The notes: a model not told the origin generated them from the letters alone. Counted from the stretch's first letter, positions 30,518-39,568 are shown. The stretch: DNA of 64,000 nucleotides from Thermoleophilaceae bacterium (GCA_030447725.1 JAUJOQ010000002.1:221048-285047), one strand, 5' to 3'. Made by a program: numbers and translations.

Positions 30518-31009
30518 ATGCAACCCAGACACACAACAGGACGCCGCTCAGCCGGCCCCCGCAAGCCCGCGCAGCGGGGCTTTCCCTACGGCAGCTCCCG
30601 AGGTAGGCCGGGGCCTTCGCGATCGAAGCAGCCGCAGCGCGGGCTCGCGCGCTTCGGTGCAGCGGCGCGCAAGAAGCCGGCGCGCTCTCCGTTTGAGAAG
30701 GCGAGTGCTCGCCTCGCGTCGCGACGGCGAGGCAGGCAGTCGGAAGGACGTGCCGCAGCCGTGGCGACCGCCGCGCGCAGCCTGATGTCCCAGGGAGGCG
30801 CGCGCGGCTCGAAGAAGGGGCCGGCGGCGCTCGCGATGGCGGCCGCCGGGGCGGTCGGAGGCGTCGCCCTGGCGCGGCGGCGAAGGACCGGCACGCCCCC
30901 CGAGGCTGAAGCGACGACCGACACGACGCTCCACGTCTCGAGCGAGCCGGTCGAGGCAGCGGGCCCGCGGGCCGAGGGAGAGACGGCCGCCCCGCCGCCC
31001 ACGGGCTAG
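30518..31009 (+). CDS. Basic hypothetical protein with one hydrophobic segment
   Basis: 163 residues, strongly basic N-terminal two thirds (Arg/Lys/Ser/Pro-rich), then AALAMAAAGAVGGVALARRR, which could span or touch the membrane, and an acidic tail. No recognised domain. Thirty-three bases before the YihY gene and probably co-transcribed. The basic composition could indicate nucleic-acid or membrane-surface contact; not demonstrable. Confidence 0.5.
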   Translation: MQPRHTTGRRSAGPRKPAQRGFPYGSSRGRPGPSRSKQPQRGLARFGAAARKKPARSPFEKASARLASRRRGRQSEGRAAAVATAARSLMSQGGARGSKKGPAALAMAAAGAVGGVALARRRRTGTPPEAEATTDTTLHVSSEPVEAAGPRAEGETAAPPPTG

Positions 31010-31042
31010 CGGATCGGGGAATCACGACAAGGAGGGACCGAG

Positions 31043-32068
31043 ATGGCGCGAGAGAAAGATAGGCAGCGAGGGTGGCTCGAGGACGAGAGCATCGTCGACC
31101 GCGAGAAGCACTCGGCGAGAGAGCCGGAGGGCCCCGCGCACGAGCGCAAGGGCGGGCTCATGCAGACGCTGAAGCGGACCGTCACGGAGTTCAAGGAGGA
31201 CGAGCTCACCGACAGGGCCGCGGCGCTCACCTACTACGCGGTGCTGTCGATCTTTCCGGCGCTCATCGCGCTCGTCTCGGTCGTCGGCCTCGTCGGGGAT
31301 CCGAAGACCGTCACGAACGCCCTCACGGACGTCGTCGGCTCGGTCGGTCCCGCCTCTGCGGTCGAGCCGCTGAAGGGCCCGATCGAGGGACTCACGAAGA
31401 GCTCGGGCACCGCCGGGCTCGCGCTGATAGTGGGACTTGCCTCCGCGCTGTGGACGGCCTCTGGCTATGTCGGAGCGTTCATGCGCGCCTCGAATGTGAT
31501 CTACGAGGTCGAGGAGGGCCGCTCGTTCATCAAGCTGCGCCCGCTGCAGATGCTCGTCACGCTGGTGCTGGTCATCCTGCTGGCCCTCGTGCTCGTCGCG
31601 CTGGTGCTCACGGGCCCGATCGCCAAGCAGGTCGGTTCCGCGGTCGGAATCGGCGACACCGCGATCACCGTCTGGAACATCGCGAAGTGGCCGGTGCTGG
31701 TGGCGGTCGTGCTGTTCATGTTCGCCCTGCTCTACTACGCCTCGCCGAACGCGAAGCTGCCTGGCTTCAAGCTCGTGACGCCCGGAGCACTGCTTGCGAT
31801 CGTCGTCTGGCTCGTCGCCTCCGCGGCGTTTGCCTTCTACGTCGCCAACTTCGGCTCCTACAACAAGACCTATGGGGCACTCGCAGGGGTGATCATCTTC
31901 CTCGTCTGGCTGTGGATCACCAACGTCGCGATCCTGCTCGGGGCGCAGCTGAACGCCGAGGCCGAGCGCAGTCGCGAGCTGAAGGAGGGCGCTCCGGGGG
32001 CCGAGCGAGAGATACAGCTCGAGCCCCGCGACGAGCCAAAGCGAAAGAAGCGCTCGCGGACGGCCTAG
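31043..32068 (+). CDS. YihY/UPF0761 family inner-membrane protein
   Basis: 341 residues; AAGGAGG lies upstream. Hydrophilic N-terminus, then the family core: LTDRAAALTYYAVLSIFPAL, SGYVGAFMRASNVIYEVEEG, SFIKLRPLQMLVTLVLVILL and YGALAGVIIFLVWLWITNVA, with six helices; charged C-terminal tail ends KRKKRSRTA. Once called RNase BN, but that activity belongs to another protein; the true role is unknown. Confidence 0.88.
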   Translation: MAREKDRQRGWLEDESIVDREKHSAREPEGPAHERKGGLMQTLKRTVTEFKEDELTDRAAALTYYAVLSIFPALIALVSVVGLVGDPKTVTNALTDVVGSVGPASAVEPLKGPIEGLTKSSGTAGLALIVGLASALWTASGYVGAFMRASNVIYEVEEGRSFIKLRPLQMLVTLVLVILLALVLVALVLTGPIAKQVGSAVGIGDTAITVWNIAKWPVLVAVVLFMFALLYYASPNAKLPGFKLVTPGALLAIVVWLVASAAFAFYVANFGSYNKTYGALAGVIIFLVWLWITNVAILLGAQLNAEAERSRELKEGAPGAEREIQLEPRDEPKRKKRSRTA

Positions 32069-32216
32069 GCGGCGTCTCGGACGGGGCGCGAAACAGGGGC
32101 TCGATCTGAGACACACGGCCTGCGCAGGTCGCCCCGGCTGGTCAGCTAAGGCGCATCGCGTACATGCCCGGGGTGCTAGAGGTGAATAGGCACGGCTCGC
32201 CGGGTAGGCTAGGGCC

Positions 32217-32489
32217 ATGATGACCCTCCTCCTCAAAGCTGAGCTGCCCATCCTCGTGGTCGCCGGCATCATCGGCCAGAAGATCGCCGCCAAGCTGTGG
32301 AGCCAGCTCTTCAAGAGCGCGGTGCCGGACACCGCGCAGGAGAACGTCCGCGTGGCACAGCTGATCCCGGCAGCGGTCTTCGAAGGGACGCTTTACAAGC
32401 TCGCTCGCATGGCGATCGACCGTGGCCTTCGCGTCGCGGCCGCAAAGTCCGAGGGCACCTGGATCGGTAAGACGGGGCAGGGCGAGTAG
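32217..32489 (+). CDS. DUF4235-like small membrane protein
   Basis: 90 residues. One N-terminal hydrophobic segment (ILVVAGIIGQKIAAKLW) and a second amphipathic stretch (LIPAAVFEGTLYKLARMAID). The arrangement of AGIIGQKIAAKLW and PAAVFEG resembles actinobacterial DUF4235. Function unknown. Second residue is also Met, so the start may be 32220. Confidence 0.55.
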   Translation: MMTLLLKAELPILVVAGIIGQKIAAKLWSQLFKSAVPDTAQENVRVAQLIPAAVFEGTLYKLARMAIDRGLRVAAAKSEGTWIGKTGQGE

Positions 32490-32575
32490 CGCACGCCGAT
32501 CTCGCTGTCCATCTGACCCGCTGGCCCGGCCGTGCCCGTCAGCGGCTGACCGCGGTGAGCCGAGCCGCGGTTGGC

Positions 32576-33265
32576 CTACCCTCGATCGCCGCCGCCGAGC
32601 ACGTCCTTTACCTTCTCGACCGTCTGGCGGACCGTCGGCGCCTTCATCACCGGCTCGTCGAGGTAGCCGGTCTCTGACTCCGCCGGTCGCTCGAAGCGGA
32701 TGCCCTCGGTGTAGGGGGCCTCGCGGTTGAGCAGCCATGCGGCCTGCTGCTCGCCGAGCTCGGTGCGCGCTTCCTCGGCGTCCAGCTTGCCGGCGACGAT
32801 GTCGTGCATCAGGTTCACCGCCAGGAAGTTCGCCGCCTCGTTGTCACAGGAGGCGGTGACCTGCCCGGCGGTGCGGTAAATCAGGAGGCTGCCGTCGAAC
32901 TTGGCGAGCTCCGCCAGCTTCTCCACCGGCACGTCGTAGCTGATGGTCTGGGAGATGAAGTCGGTGTGAGGCGTCGGGAAGTCGTGCGCTGTCTCATCGC
33001 TTGTCACGATCGTGCGCTTCCACGGCCCGCTGTCGTGCCAGATCTGCAGCGTCGGCGTCGCCTCGTTCGGGAGGCCGTACTGCTTGACCATGTCCTGGGC
33101 CATCTTCTTCGGAGCGGGCGGCCAGTTCTCGATGATCGCGTCCACCTCGGCCTGCGTGACGCCGTACTCGGCGCCGGGGGCCGACTCGTCGCCGGGCGAT
33201 GCCTTCTCCTCGCGTGCTCCAGCCTTTGTCTTTGCGACCGTCTCGACTCGATCCTTCGGATCCAT
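32576..33265 (-). CDS. Conserved hypothetical cytoplasmic protein
   Basis: Start set at MDPKDRVETV (33265). 229 residues without signal or membrane helix: Lys/Glu-rich N-terminus, then VDAIIENWPPAPKKMAQDMV, TPTLQIWHDSGPWKRTIVTS, HDFPTPHTDFISQTISYDVP and FLAVNLMHDIVAGKLDAEEA. The body looks like a folded alpha/beta domain I cannot name. Divergent from the membrane gene at 33322, only 56 bases away. Confidence 0.6.
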   Translation of the reverse strand: MDPKDRVETVAKTKAGAREEKASPGDESAPGAEYGVTQAEVDAIIENWPPAPKKMAQDMVKQYGLPNEATPTLQIWHDSGPWKRTIVTSDETAHDFPTPHTDFISQTISYDVPVEKLAELAKFDGSLLIYRTAGQVTASCDNEAANFLAVNLMHDIVAGKLDAEEARTELGEQQAAWLLNREAPYTEGIRFERPAESETGYLDEPVMKAPTVRQTVEKVKDVLGGGDRG

Positions 33266-33321
33266 TCCGCCTCCCGCGTTCGTGTAGCACCGACCTACCC
33301 GGTATGCGACCGTAGGCAACG

Positions 33322-33813
33322 ATGGAATTCGAGCTCGCACCCGCCGTACTCGCCGGGCTGATCGCCGGCGCGATCATGGAAGGACCGGTCTACCTGCAGA
33401 AGGCGATGGGGATGCCGGTCAAGCAGAACATCTTCAGGACGTGGGGCCAGAACCTGCTCCGGATACGTGGAGCCACTGGGTACGTCGCCGGCTTTGCCTT
33501 CCACGAGGGCATCGCGGTGTTCGCGGCGATCCTCTCCGCACTCTTCTTCGACGTGGTCGGCGCCGACAGCAACCTCTGGCTCTGGGGCTTGATCAGCGGC
33601 CTCGTCCATTACATGGTTGCCGGACCTGTGATAACGATGATCCCGTCGCTCGACCCCGCGACCGGCGTGGTCGGCTCGCAGGGGTTCGCCTACAAGAACT
33701 ACGGAACGCTCGACGTGGCCACCTCGTTCACGGCACACATGATCTTCGGACTCTCAACCGGCATCGCCTACGGGCTGCTGCACCCTCTCGGCGGCTCGGG
33801 CCTCGCGTTCTGA
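33322..33813 (+). CDS. Four-helix hypothetical membrane protein
   Basis: 163 residues with helices near PAVLAGLIAGAIMEGPVYL, TGYVAGFAFHEGIAVFAAIL, WLWGLISGLVHYMVAGPVIT and FTAHMIFGLSTGIAYGLLHP. Conserved-looking His residues fall inside or at helix ends (FHEG, VHYM, AHMI), as seen in some metal- or haem-associated small membrane proteins, but this is only suggestive. The stop overlaps the SDR start (TGATG). Confidence 0.6.
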   Translation: MEFELAPAVLAGLIAGAIMEGPVYLQKAMGMPVKQNIFRTWGQNLLRIRGATGYVAGFAFHEGIAVFAAILSALFFDVVGADSNLWLWGLISGLVHYMVAGPVITMIPSLDPATGVVGSQGFAYKNYGTLDVATSFTAHMIFGLSTGIAYGLLHPLGGSGLAF

Positions 33814-34781
33814 TGCGTCGGCATGCCTCGACCGTGAGCGCGGCGCCCCCGATGCGGTTGACGGGGCGACGGGTCGTGCTGACCGGCGCCAGCGGCGGCA
33901 TCGGGGCGCAAGCCGCCCGGCTCTTCGCACGAGAAGGAGCGGACATCGCGCTGCTTGCGCGCTCGGAGCACGGCCTGCATGCCGCGCGCCAAGCAGTCGA
34001 AGCGGAGGGGAGGACCGGCCACGCCATCGCCGTCGATGTCGGCGATCGGCTGTCGATCGAGGCAGCGGTCAACGAGGCGGCCGATCGTCTAGGCGGGATC
34101 GACGTCTTCGTCAGCAATGCCGGGAGCGCCGGCTGGGGGCCTTTCGAGAAGATGACCCCAGAGGATTTCGATCGCACGGTCGAGGTCAACTTCACCGGCG
34201 CGGTGAACGCCATCCGCGCCGCGCTTCCGCACCTCCACGCCAGCGGCGGCACGATCCTCGCGACCGTCTCAGTTGCCGGGAAGGTCCCCGTGCCGTTGCT
34301 CTCGCCGTACGTGGCGGCCAAGCATGCACTGCGCGGCTTTCTCGGCGCGCTTCGGATCGAGCTTCGAAACCAGGGGTCCAACGTTCGCGTCTGCATGCTT
34401 CACCCCGGTCCGATAGCAACCCCCTACTACGACAATGCCACGAGCGCGATCGACGTTCAGCCGCAGCCGTTGCGGAGCACCTACCGTCCGGAGGTGGTCG
34501 CACAAGCGCTGGTCGAATGCGCCGTGCGGCCACGCGCCGAAGTGACCGTAGGCGGCTCGGCGGTCGCGCTCAGCCTCGCCATGACGTTTGCAAGGCCGCT
34601 CTCGGACCTGATCCTCGCTACGTACGGGGTCTGGGGCGCCACCAGCAAACGGGAGGCGAAACGGCCGGGCATGCTCTGGGAAGCATCAGGTACCGGAAAC
34701 GCTCGGGGAACGCATGGCGGACGGCGCAGCGCTTGGACCGCCCTCCGTCTCAGAACCGCCCGTTTGCTGCGCAGCAGCTGA
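33813..34781 (+). CDS. Short-chain dehydrogenase/reductase
   Basis: 322 residues from ATG 33813. Rossmann motif TGASGGIGAQAARLFAREGA, NAG block VSNAGSAGWGPF, catalytic S and Y-x3-K in ATVSVAGKVPVPLLSPYVAA and K of AAKHALRG, then HPGPIATPYYD. Classical SDR with NAD(P) specificity unclear (ARSE after beta-2). A C-terminal extension reaches LATYGVWGATSKREAKRPG. Substrate unknown. Confidence 0.85.
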   Translation: MRRHASTVSAAPPMRLTGRRVVLTGASGGIGAQAARLFAREGADIALLARSEHGLHAARQAVEAEGRTGHAIAVDVGDRLSIEAAVNEAADRLGGIDVFVSNAGSAGWGPFEKMTPEDFDRTVEVNFTGAVNAIRAALPHLHASGGTILATVSVAGKVPVPLLSPYVAAKHALRGFLGALRIELRNQGSNVRVCMLHPGPIATPYYDNATSAIDVQPQPLRSTYRPEVVAQALVECAVRPRAEVTVGGSAVALSLAMTFARPLSDLILATYGVWGATSKREAKRPGMLWEASGTGNARGTHGGRRSAWTALRLRTARLLRSS

Positions 34782-35294
34782 TCGATTGCGACCGCCTGCT
34801 CGCCCAGCGAGACAGCGACCTGCTCCAGCAGGTCCATCGCCTCCTGCAGTCCGGCCTCCATCCCGGAGTTGATGTGCGCGTCGCGGCCCTCCTTGGTCGT
34901 GTGCTCGACGAGAACCGAGAGGGTCGTGCGCCCGTCAACTCGGTGAGCGTGACGGTGTTCAGCGCCGCCTCGGCCTCCGCGTTTGGATGCCCTCATAGAC
35001 CTCGGTCGAGACGATCCGCTCGTTGGGGACGATCTCGCGGTACTCGCTGTGGAAGGCGACTTCGAGTCCGCCGGTCGCCACCATCACGTACCGCCACACG
35101 CCGCCGACGCGCAGGTCTATCTCGGCGACCGTCATCTCCCCGCGCTGTCCACTCCACCAGCGCCTGACCAGGTCGGGCGTCGTCCACGCCTCATACACCA
35201 GGTGCTTGGGCGCGTCGAACTCCCGCGTGATGAGGATCTGCTGATCCGTGGGGAGCGTCACCTTCGCCGTTCCGCTAGTCGTCACTGACCCCAT
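34781..35294 (-). CDS. SRPBCC/AHSA1-family protein (frameshifted)
   Basis: ATG 35294 overlaps the upstream ArsR gene by 20 bases. Family core is clear: ITREFDAPKHLVYEAWTTPD, VRRWWSGQRGEMTVAEIDLR, GGVWRYVMVATGG, FHSEYREIVPNERIVSTEVY. After a lost base near 34985 and another near 34945 it continues NAEAEAALNTVTLTE and DGRTTLSVLVEHTTKEGRDA. Hydrophobic-ligand-binding fold; ArsR-AHSA1 pairs are common. 3' end approximate. Confidence 0.7.
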
Positions 35295-35632
35295 CTCCTT
35301 GCTCCTTTGTCTTGAGTTCCTCCAACACGACATCCAGCTGCTCGAACCGCTCCGACCACGAGCGCTCGTAGTTCCTCACCCAGTCATGGATGGGCTTTAG
35401 CGCGTGGCCGTTCAGCCGGTACAGCCGCTGCCGTCCTTCGTCGCGCACGTCAACGGCTCCAACCTCTCGGAGCACCCGCAGGGTGCTTTGAGACCTGCGG
35501 CTGAGCCGGCCCCAGCAGTCGGACCAAGTCGTTCACGGGACGCTCCTCGCGGGCAAGGGCATCCAGAATCTGTCGCCGCCGGGGCTCGGCGACCGCGTTG
35601 AACGCATCTGCTGTCGTCGCTGCTCGTGCCAC
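35275..35632 (-). CDS. ArsR-family regulator (one indel)
   Basis: MARAATTADAFNAVAEPRRR, ILDALAREERPVNDLVRLLG, PAQPQVSKH, then after one extra C near 35488 LREVGAVDVRDEGRQRLYRL, NGHALKPIHDWVRNYERSWS. A winged-helix repressor without the metal-site Cys of classical ArsR; the YRLNGHALKPIHDWV ending is usual for members paired with SRPBCC genes. About 118 residues after repair. Probably represses the pair. Confidence 0.75.
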
Positions 35633-36192
35633 TGGTATGTCAAGCGGCGCAGGAAGGCCCCCGCGTGCGCGGCTACGGTGTGGTCGTGGAAGGGCCCCGC
35701 CAAGTCCTGCGCCGGCGAATCGGAGGCGACGGCGCGGTTCTTCCGGGCGTCCTGCTCGGGATCGGCCTCGGGGGCTTCGTGGACGGCATCGTGCTCCACC
35801 AGCTCTTGCAGTGGCATCACATGGTCTCGAGCCAGTCGTGTTGCCCGCCTTCCACGCTGACCGGGCTCGAGGAGAACACGCTCGCAGACGGGATCTTTCA
35901 CGCGGTTACCTGGGTGATCACCCTCGTCGGCTCGCTCGTCGCGGTGCGCGCCTGGCGCAAGGGGGAGCTTGCCCCCTCATGGCAGGTCCACACTGGAACG
36001 CTGATCATGGGCTGGGGCATCTTCAACGTGCTCGACACCCTCAATCACATCCTCGGCTTCCATCGCATCCGCGACGACATCGGCGGACCGATCGAGTGGG
36101 ACGTCGGGTTCTTCGTCTTTGCGGTCGCGCTCCTCGCGGCCGGGTACGCGCTGGTGCGCCGGGCCCCGGCGACGGGCCGCACACCCTCCTAG
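35626..36192 (+). CDS. DUF2243 membrane protein
   Basis: Up to 188 residues; GTG 35680 or 35686 is a more likely start, since the earlier part overlaps the divergent ArsR start. DUF2243 signature LPGVLLGIGLGGFVDGIVLH followed by LLQWHHMVSS, FHAVTWVITLVGSLVAV, LIMGWGIFNVLDTLNHILGF and a last helix (FFVFAVALLAAGYALV). His-rich helix ends suggest metal or haem ligands, but function is unknown. Confidence 0.78.
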   Translation: MPLVCQAAQEGPRVRGYGVVVEGPRQVLRRRIGGDGAVLPGVLLGIGLGGFVDGIVLHQLLQWHHMVSSQSCCPPSTLTGLEENTLADGIFHAVTWVITLVGSLVAVRAWRKGELAPSWQVHTGTLIMGWGIFNVLDTLNHILGFHRIRDDIGGPIEWDVGFFVFAVALLAAGYALVRRAPATGRTPS

Positions 36193-36280
36193 AGGCTGCC
36201 GGACGTCGGCGTGCCCGACGTCGTTCGCGGGTAGGGCACGACCCGACCACGTCCACCACCCCACCCCAGGAGAAACCTCG

Positions 36281-36829
36281 ATGCCCGATCGCGCACGCTG
36301 GATCCGCCATGACCGCCACCGGCCCATCGACGTCGGCCGTCGCCTCCGCGCCGGAGCGTGGAAGGGGATGCTCGCCGGCGCCGGTGGAGTGGCCGCGATG
36401 ACCCTCGGCGAGAAGATCGAGCAACGGCTCACCGGCCGTCCGGACTCGTACATGCCCGCGCATACGCTCGAACGCCTGCTGGGGATGTCGCGGCGTCGCG
36501 ACAGCGAGCGCCGCACGCTGAACCTCGGCATGCACTTCGGGCAGGCGATCCTGCTCGGCGCGTGGCGTGGGCTGATGGCGGAAGGCGGGCTGCGGGGTCC
36601 GCGTGCTTCGGCGATGTTCACCGTGATTCGGCTCGCCAACGACCAGACGCTCGAGAACGTGACCGGCCAGGGGGCGCCGCCGTGGACATGGCCGCGCGAC
36701 GAACTGGTCGTCGACGTACTGCACAAGGGCGTCTACGCCTTCACGACCGGCCTGATCGCCGACGCTCTCGCGTCTGACCCTCCGGCTTGGATCGAGGCGC
36801 GGGGACGACGGCCACTCGCAGGCCGCTGA
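36281..36829 (+). CDS. Hypothetical membrane-associated protein, paralogue of 37006-37455
   Basis: 182 residues behind AGGAGA. Key stretch AWKGMLAGAGGVAAMTLGEK, then EQRLTGRPDSYMPAHTLERL, LNLGMHFGQAILLGAWRGLM and VVDVLHKGVYAFTTGLIADA. The gene at 37006-37455 shows the same plan (KGLFAGAAGTALM, LTGRGSSSAPADA, NAVHWGYGIGWGAVRGLI, FHHTVYAVGTSVAFALL). Two or three weak membrane segments; unknown function. The 176 bases after it hold nothing I can support. Confidence 0.6.
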   Translation: MPDRARWIRHDRHRPIDVGRRLRAGAWKGMLAGAGGVAAMTLGEKIEQRLTGRPDSYMPAHTLERLLGMSRRRDSERRTLNLGMHFGQAILLGAWRGLMAEGGLRGPRASAMFTVIRLANDQTLENVTGQGAPPWTWPRDELVVDVLHKGVYAFTTGLIADALASDPPAWIEARGRRPLAGR

Positions 36830-37005
36830 CCCGACTGTGTCGCGTCCGTGCCGGCGCTGTGGACCGAGTCGTCCGCCTCGGCTACGCCGAGGCCGACGGC
36901 CTCGACGGTGAGCTCCTTGCCCCCCGGAAAGAGCTTGGGAAGGGACGAAGGTGACTCTGAAGCCGATGCCCCCGGGACGCAAGCGGTTTCAGGGTAAGCC
37001 CTGGG

Positions 37006-37455
37006 TCACCGGTCGAGCAGCGCGAAGGCGACGCTGGTGCCTACGGCGTAGACGGTGTGGTGGAAGGCGTCGGTGGCGAGTCCCGACAGCGGCTGCTTCC
37101 AGGGCGGCGGCGCCACGTCGACCGCCGGCAGCATCACGAGCGAGGAGCCCCAGACGGCGGCGAAGTGGGTGGCGGCAGCGGCCGGCGGAGTCGGGTCGGT
37201 GAGCTCTATCAGCCCGCGCACCGCCCCCCACCCGATGCCGTAGCCCCAGTGGACCGCGTTCGAGAAGCGCGCCTGGCCCGCCTCGTCGCGAGGCTGGACG
37301 CCCAGCACCTTGCCGGCGGCGTCGGCTGGCGCCGAGCTGGACCCGCGGCCGGTCAGCTTGGCCTCGAGCGTGCTCGAGATGGTCATGAGAGCCGTTCCGG
37401 CGGCCCCCGCGAAGAGTCCCTTGCCGACGGCACCGGCCACATCGCTCAGTCGCAT
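37006..37455 (-). CDS. Hypothetical membrane protein, paralogue of 36281-36829
   Basis: Start at ATG 37455 (MRLSDVAGAVGKGLFAGAAG); upstream codons lack homology. 149 residues with about four weak membrane segments. Shares order of motifs with the convergent gene at 36281: a Gly-rich helix, ALMTISSTLEAKLTGRGSSS, an AVHWGYGIGWGAVRGLIELT helix, and FHHTVYAVGTSVAFALL. The two likely arose by an inverted duplication. Function unknown. Confidence 0.6.
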   Translation of the reverse strand: MRLSDVAGAVGKGLFAGAAGTALMTISSTLEAKLTGRGSSSAPADAAGKVLGVQPRDEAGQARFSNAVHWGYGIGWGAVRGLIELTDPTPPAAAATHFAAVWGSSLVMLPAVDVAPPPWKQPLSGLATDAFHHTVYAVGTSVAFALLDR

Positions 37456-37708
37456 CTGTCTCCTTGGTCGGGTGAGCCGGCCCCGACGCGATCGGTCGGC
37501 CGGCCGGCCGCGAACTGGATTCTCGATGCGGTGGCGCCGAGTAGCAAGGAACATTTGGTTACGTGCGCGCGGAGAAGGGCGCGGTCAGCCGGGAACCGGT
37601 CGTACATAGGTCCAGACGGCTCAAGGCAGCCCCTGAAGCGGTCGACAAACGGGGTCGTTACAAGGCTTTGCAAGACGCAACGTCACCGTCCCTTCAAGGA
37701 GGAACCAT

Positions 37709-38209
37709 ATGAGTCCCAGGAACGCAGGTAGAGCAGCGCTTTTGACCGCCGTTGCCGCGCTGGCGCTGCCGGCCGGTGCCCAGGCCGCCGACAGCACGTC
37801 GACGGTCACGGGGACGGTGGCCACCGAGCTGTCGCTCTCCGTCGCCGCCCCCGCCGCGATGGCGTTCAGCCACGCCGCGCCCGCGACCACCAGCTCGCTG
37901 GTCACGGTGACAAGCACTCAGACGCTGTGGACGCTGTCGATCAGCGACAACAACACCGTCACGAACGCCGGCAAGATGCTCAAGACTGCCGGCACCGGAG
38001 CCGCCGCGGTCGGAACACCGCTGGCGAACGCTCTGCAGTGGGCTCCCGATGCCACGACCTTCGCCGCCCTCAGCGGGACGCCCGCCACGGTTGGCACCGG
38101 CACGCTGGTGGGCGAGAAGACCGTGACCTTCAAGCAAGCGCTCAACGCCACGGAGAACGTGACCGCGGGAGATGCCTACGCGCTCACGGCGAAGTACACC
38201 GTCAACTAG
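37709..38209 (+). CDS. Secreted beta-rich protein, WxL-like
   Basis: 166 residues behind AAGGAGG. Signal peptide (ALLTAVAALALPAGAQAADS), then an Ala/Thr/Ser-rich beta domain with ELSLSVAAPAAMAFSHAAPA, TQTLWTLSISDNN (a WxL-type motif) and the end DAYALTAKYTVN. No Cys, no anchor. The next gene encodes a DUF916-like membrane-anchored partner, the combination seen in WxL surface systems of Firmicutes. Assignment is by pattern only. Confidence 0.6.
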   Translation: MSPRNAGRAALLTAVAALALPAGAQAADSTSTVTGTVATELSLSVAAPAAMAFSHAAPATTSSLVTVTSTQTLWTLSISDNNTVTNAGKMLKTAGTGAAAVGTPLANALQWAPDATTFAALSGTPATVGTGTLVGEKTVTFKQALNATENVTAGDAYALTAKYTVN

Positions 38210-38225
38210 TCCCGCACCTAACCCG

Positions 38226-38262
38226 ACAGCCGCGGGGCGCTCAGGCGCCTCGTGGCTGTTTT
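38226..38262 (+). terminator. Strong terminator or attenuator between surface-protein genes
   Basis: ACAGCCGCGGGGCGC - TCAG - GCGCCTCGTGGCTGT, a 15-bp stem (two G-T pairs) running into TTTT. It lies between the secreted protein and its putative partner, so the second gene may get only read-through transcript. Confidence 0.8.
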
Positions 38263-38278
38263 CCTTTGAGGACTCACC

Positions 38279-39568
38279 ATGCGCCCGCGATCGATCCTCC
38301 TCTCATTCAGTGCCGCCGCCCTCTCAGCGGCAGTCCTAGCGGGCGTGGCCACAGCGCAGACGGCGCCGGCGCTGAACCTCTCCCCCTCGCAGTTTCCCGG
38401 CATCCTCACCGGCCCCTTGCAGGTCGGCCCGATGACGCTCCTCAACGGAACGCAGACCGATTACCGGATTCGGGTGTTCCCGGTGCTGCTGGGCCAGCGC
38501 CGAGACGGCGGCATCTTCGTGCGCGAGCAGGCGCGGGATCGCCGGCGTGCCGGCCGGGTCGTGGTCGTCCAGACCAGGCGCTTCGGCCTTGTGCCGGGAG
38601 AGGCGCGTTCGGTGTTCTCCCGCGTGCGCCGGGTGCCCCGATCCGGCAGCTTCCATGGCGGCGTGCTGTTCCAGGCCACGCCGCGCGTCCGCCCCAGCGA
38701 CCGCGAGCAGATCACGAACGTGCTGCAGCTGACCGCCAGCGTGCTGCTCGACCCCATCACGCCCAGGCGCCGGCTGCGGTTCGCCACCGGGCCGATCCGG
38801 GCGGAGTCCCCTGAAAAGGGGCGACTGCGCCTGCTGGTGCCCGTGTCCAACCGGGGGAACGTCTACCAGCGGGTGGGTGCAACCGTGGTCGTACGCGACG
38901 GCTCAGGTGAAGTGGCGGCCCGCACGCGGGCGAAGGGCTTGAAGATCCTGCCCGGTGCGGTCGTCGACCTGCCGGCGGTGCCGAAGGAGAAGCTGCCGGC
39001 AGGGGACTACACGCTGTCCGCCACCCTTCGAGGCGCGGGTAGCGCGGTCCGCGCCCGGGGTTCGATGCGCCTCTTCGGCGTGAATGAGGTGGCCACCCGC
39101 GAAGCGCGGCTCACGGATCTGGACAGCCCCACGGCCTACAGAGGCCAGGAGGTCGAGGTGAAGGCTTCCTTCGAGAACACCGGCAACGTGGCCTACGCAC
39201 CGGAGGCCGAGCTGCTGGTGCGCCAGACGGGCGGCGAAGAGCCGGGCAAGGTGGCGCTGCGCCGGCCCATGGACGTCGAGAGCGCCGGGCCCGGCGAGAT
39301 GGGGGCGATCCAGACCGAGCTGGAGCTGCCCGGCGATGCGCGCTCCTATCAGCTCACCGTGCGCCTGTCGGCCGGGGGCCGGACGATCGACTCGAGGGAC
39401 GTCTCGGTGACCCCGACCGAGCGCCCGCCGGTGCTCACCCGCGCGAAGAATTGGGTCACCGAGAACGCCCTCTTGGTCGTGGCCATCCTCCTCGTGGCGC
39501 TGATCCTCGGCGGGATCGCCGGACTCGGCTACGTGCGCCGGCTCAAGAGGGCGAGCGCGCCGGGCTAG
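38279..39568 (+). CDS. DUF916-like surface protein with C-terminal membrane anchor
   Basis: 429 residues: signal peptide (FSAAALSAAVLAGVATAQ), an immunoglobulin/chaperone-like domain (SPSQFPGILTGPLQVGPMTL, NGTQTDYRIRVFPVLL), further beta domains (RGNVYQRVGATVVVRDGSG; SFENTGNVAYAPEAELLVRQ), then a C-terminal helix ALLVVAILLVALILGGIAGL and basic tail. The plan (signal, two or three beta domains, C-terminal anchor) matches DUF916/WxL-interacting proteins. Likely tethers the preceding secreted protein. Confidence 0.65.
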   Translation: MRPRSILLSFSAAALSAAVLAGVATAQTAPALNLSPSQFPGILTGPLQVGPMTLLNGTQTDYRIRVFPVLLGQRRDGGIFVREQARDRRRAGRVVVVQTRRFGLVPGEARSVFSRVRRVPRSGSFHGGVLFQATPRVRPSDREQITNVLQLTASVLLDPITPRRRLRFATGPIRAESPEKGRLRLLVPVSNRGNVYQRVGATVVVRDGSGEVAARTRAKGLKILPGAVVDLPAVPKEKLPAGDYTLSATLRGAGSAVRARGSMRLFGVNEVATREARLTDLDSPTAYRGQEVEVKASFENTGNVAYAPEAELLVRQTGGEEPGKVALRRPMDVESAGPGEMGAIQTELELPGDARSYQLTVRLSAGGRTIDSRDVSVTPTERPPVLTRAKNWVTENALLVVAILLVALILGGIAGLGYVRRLKRASAPG

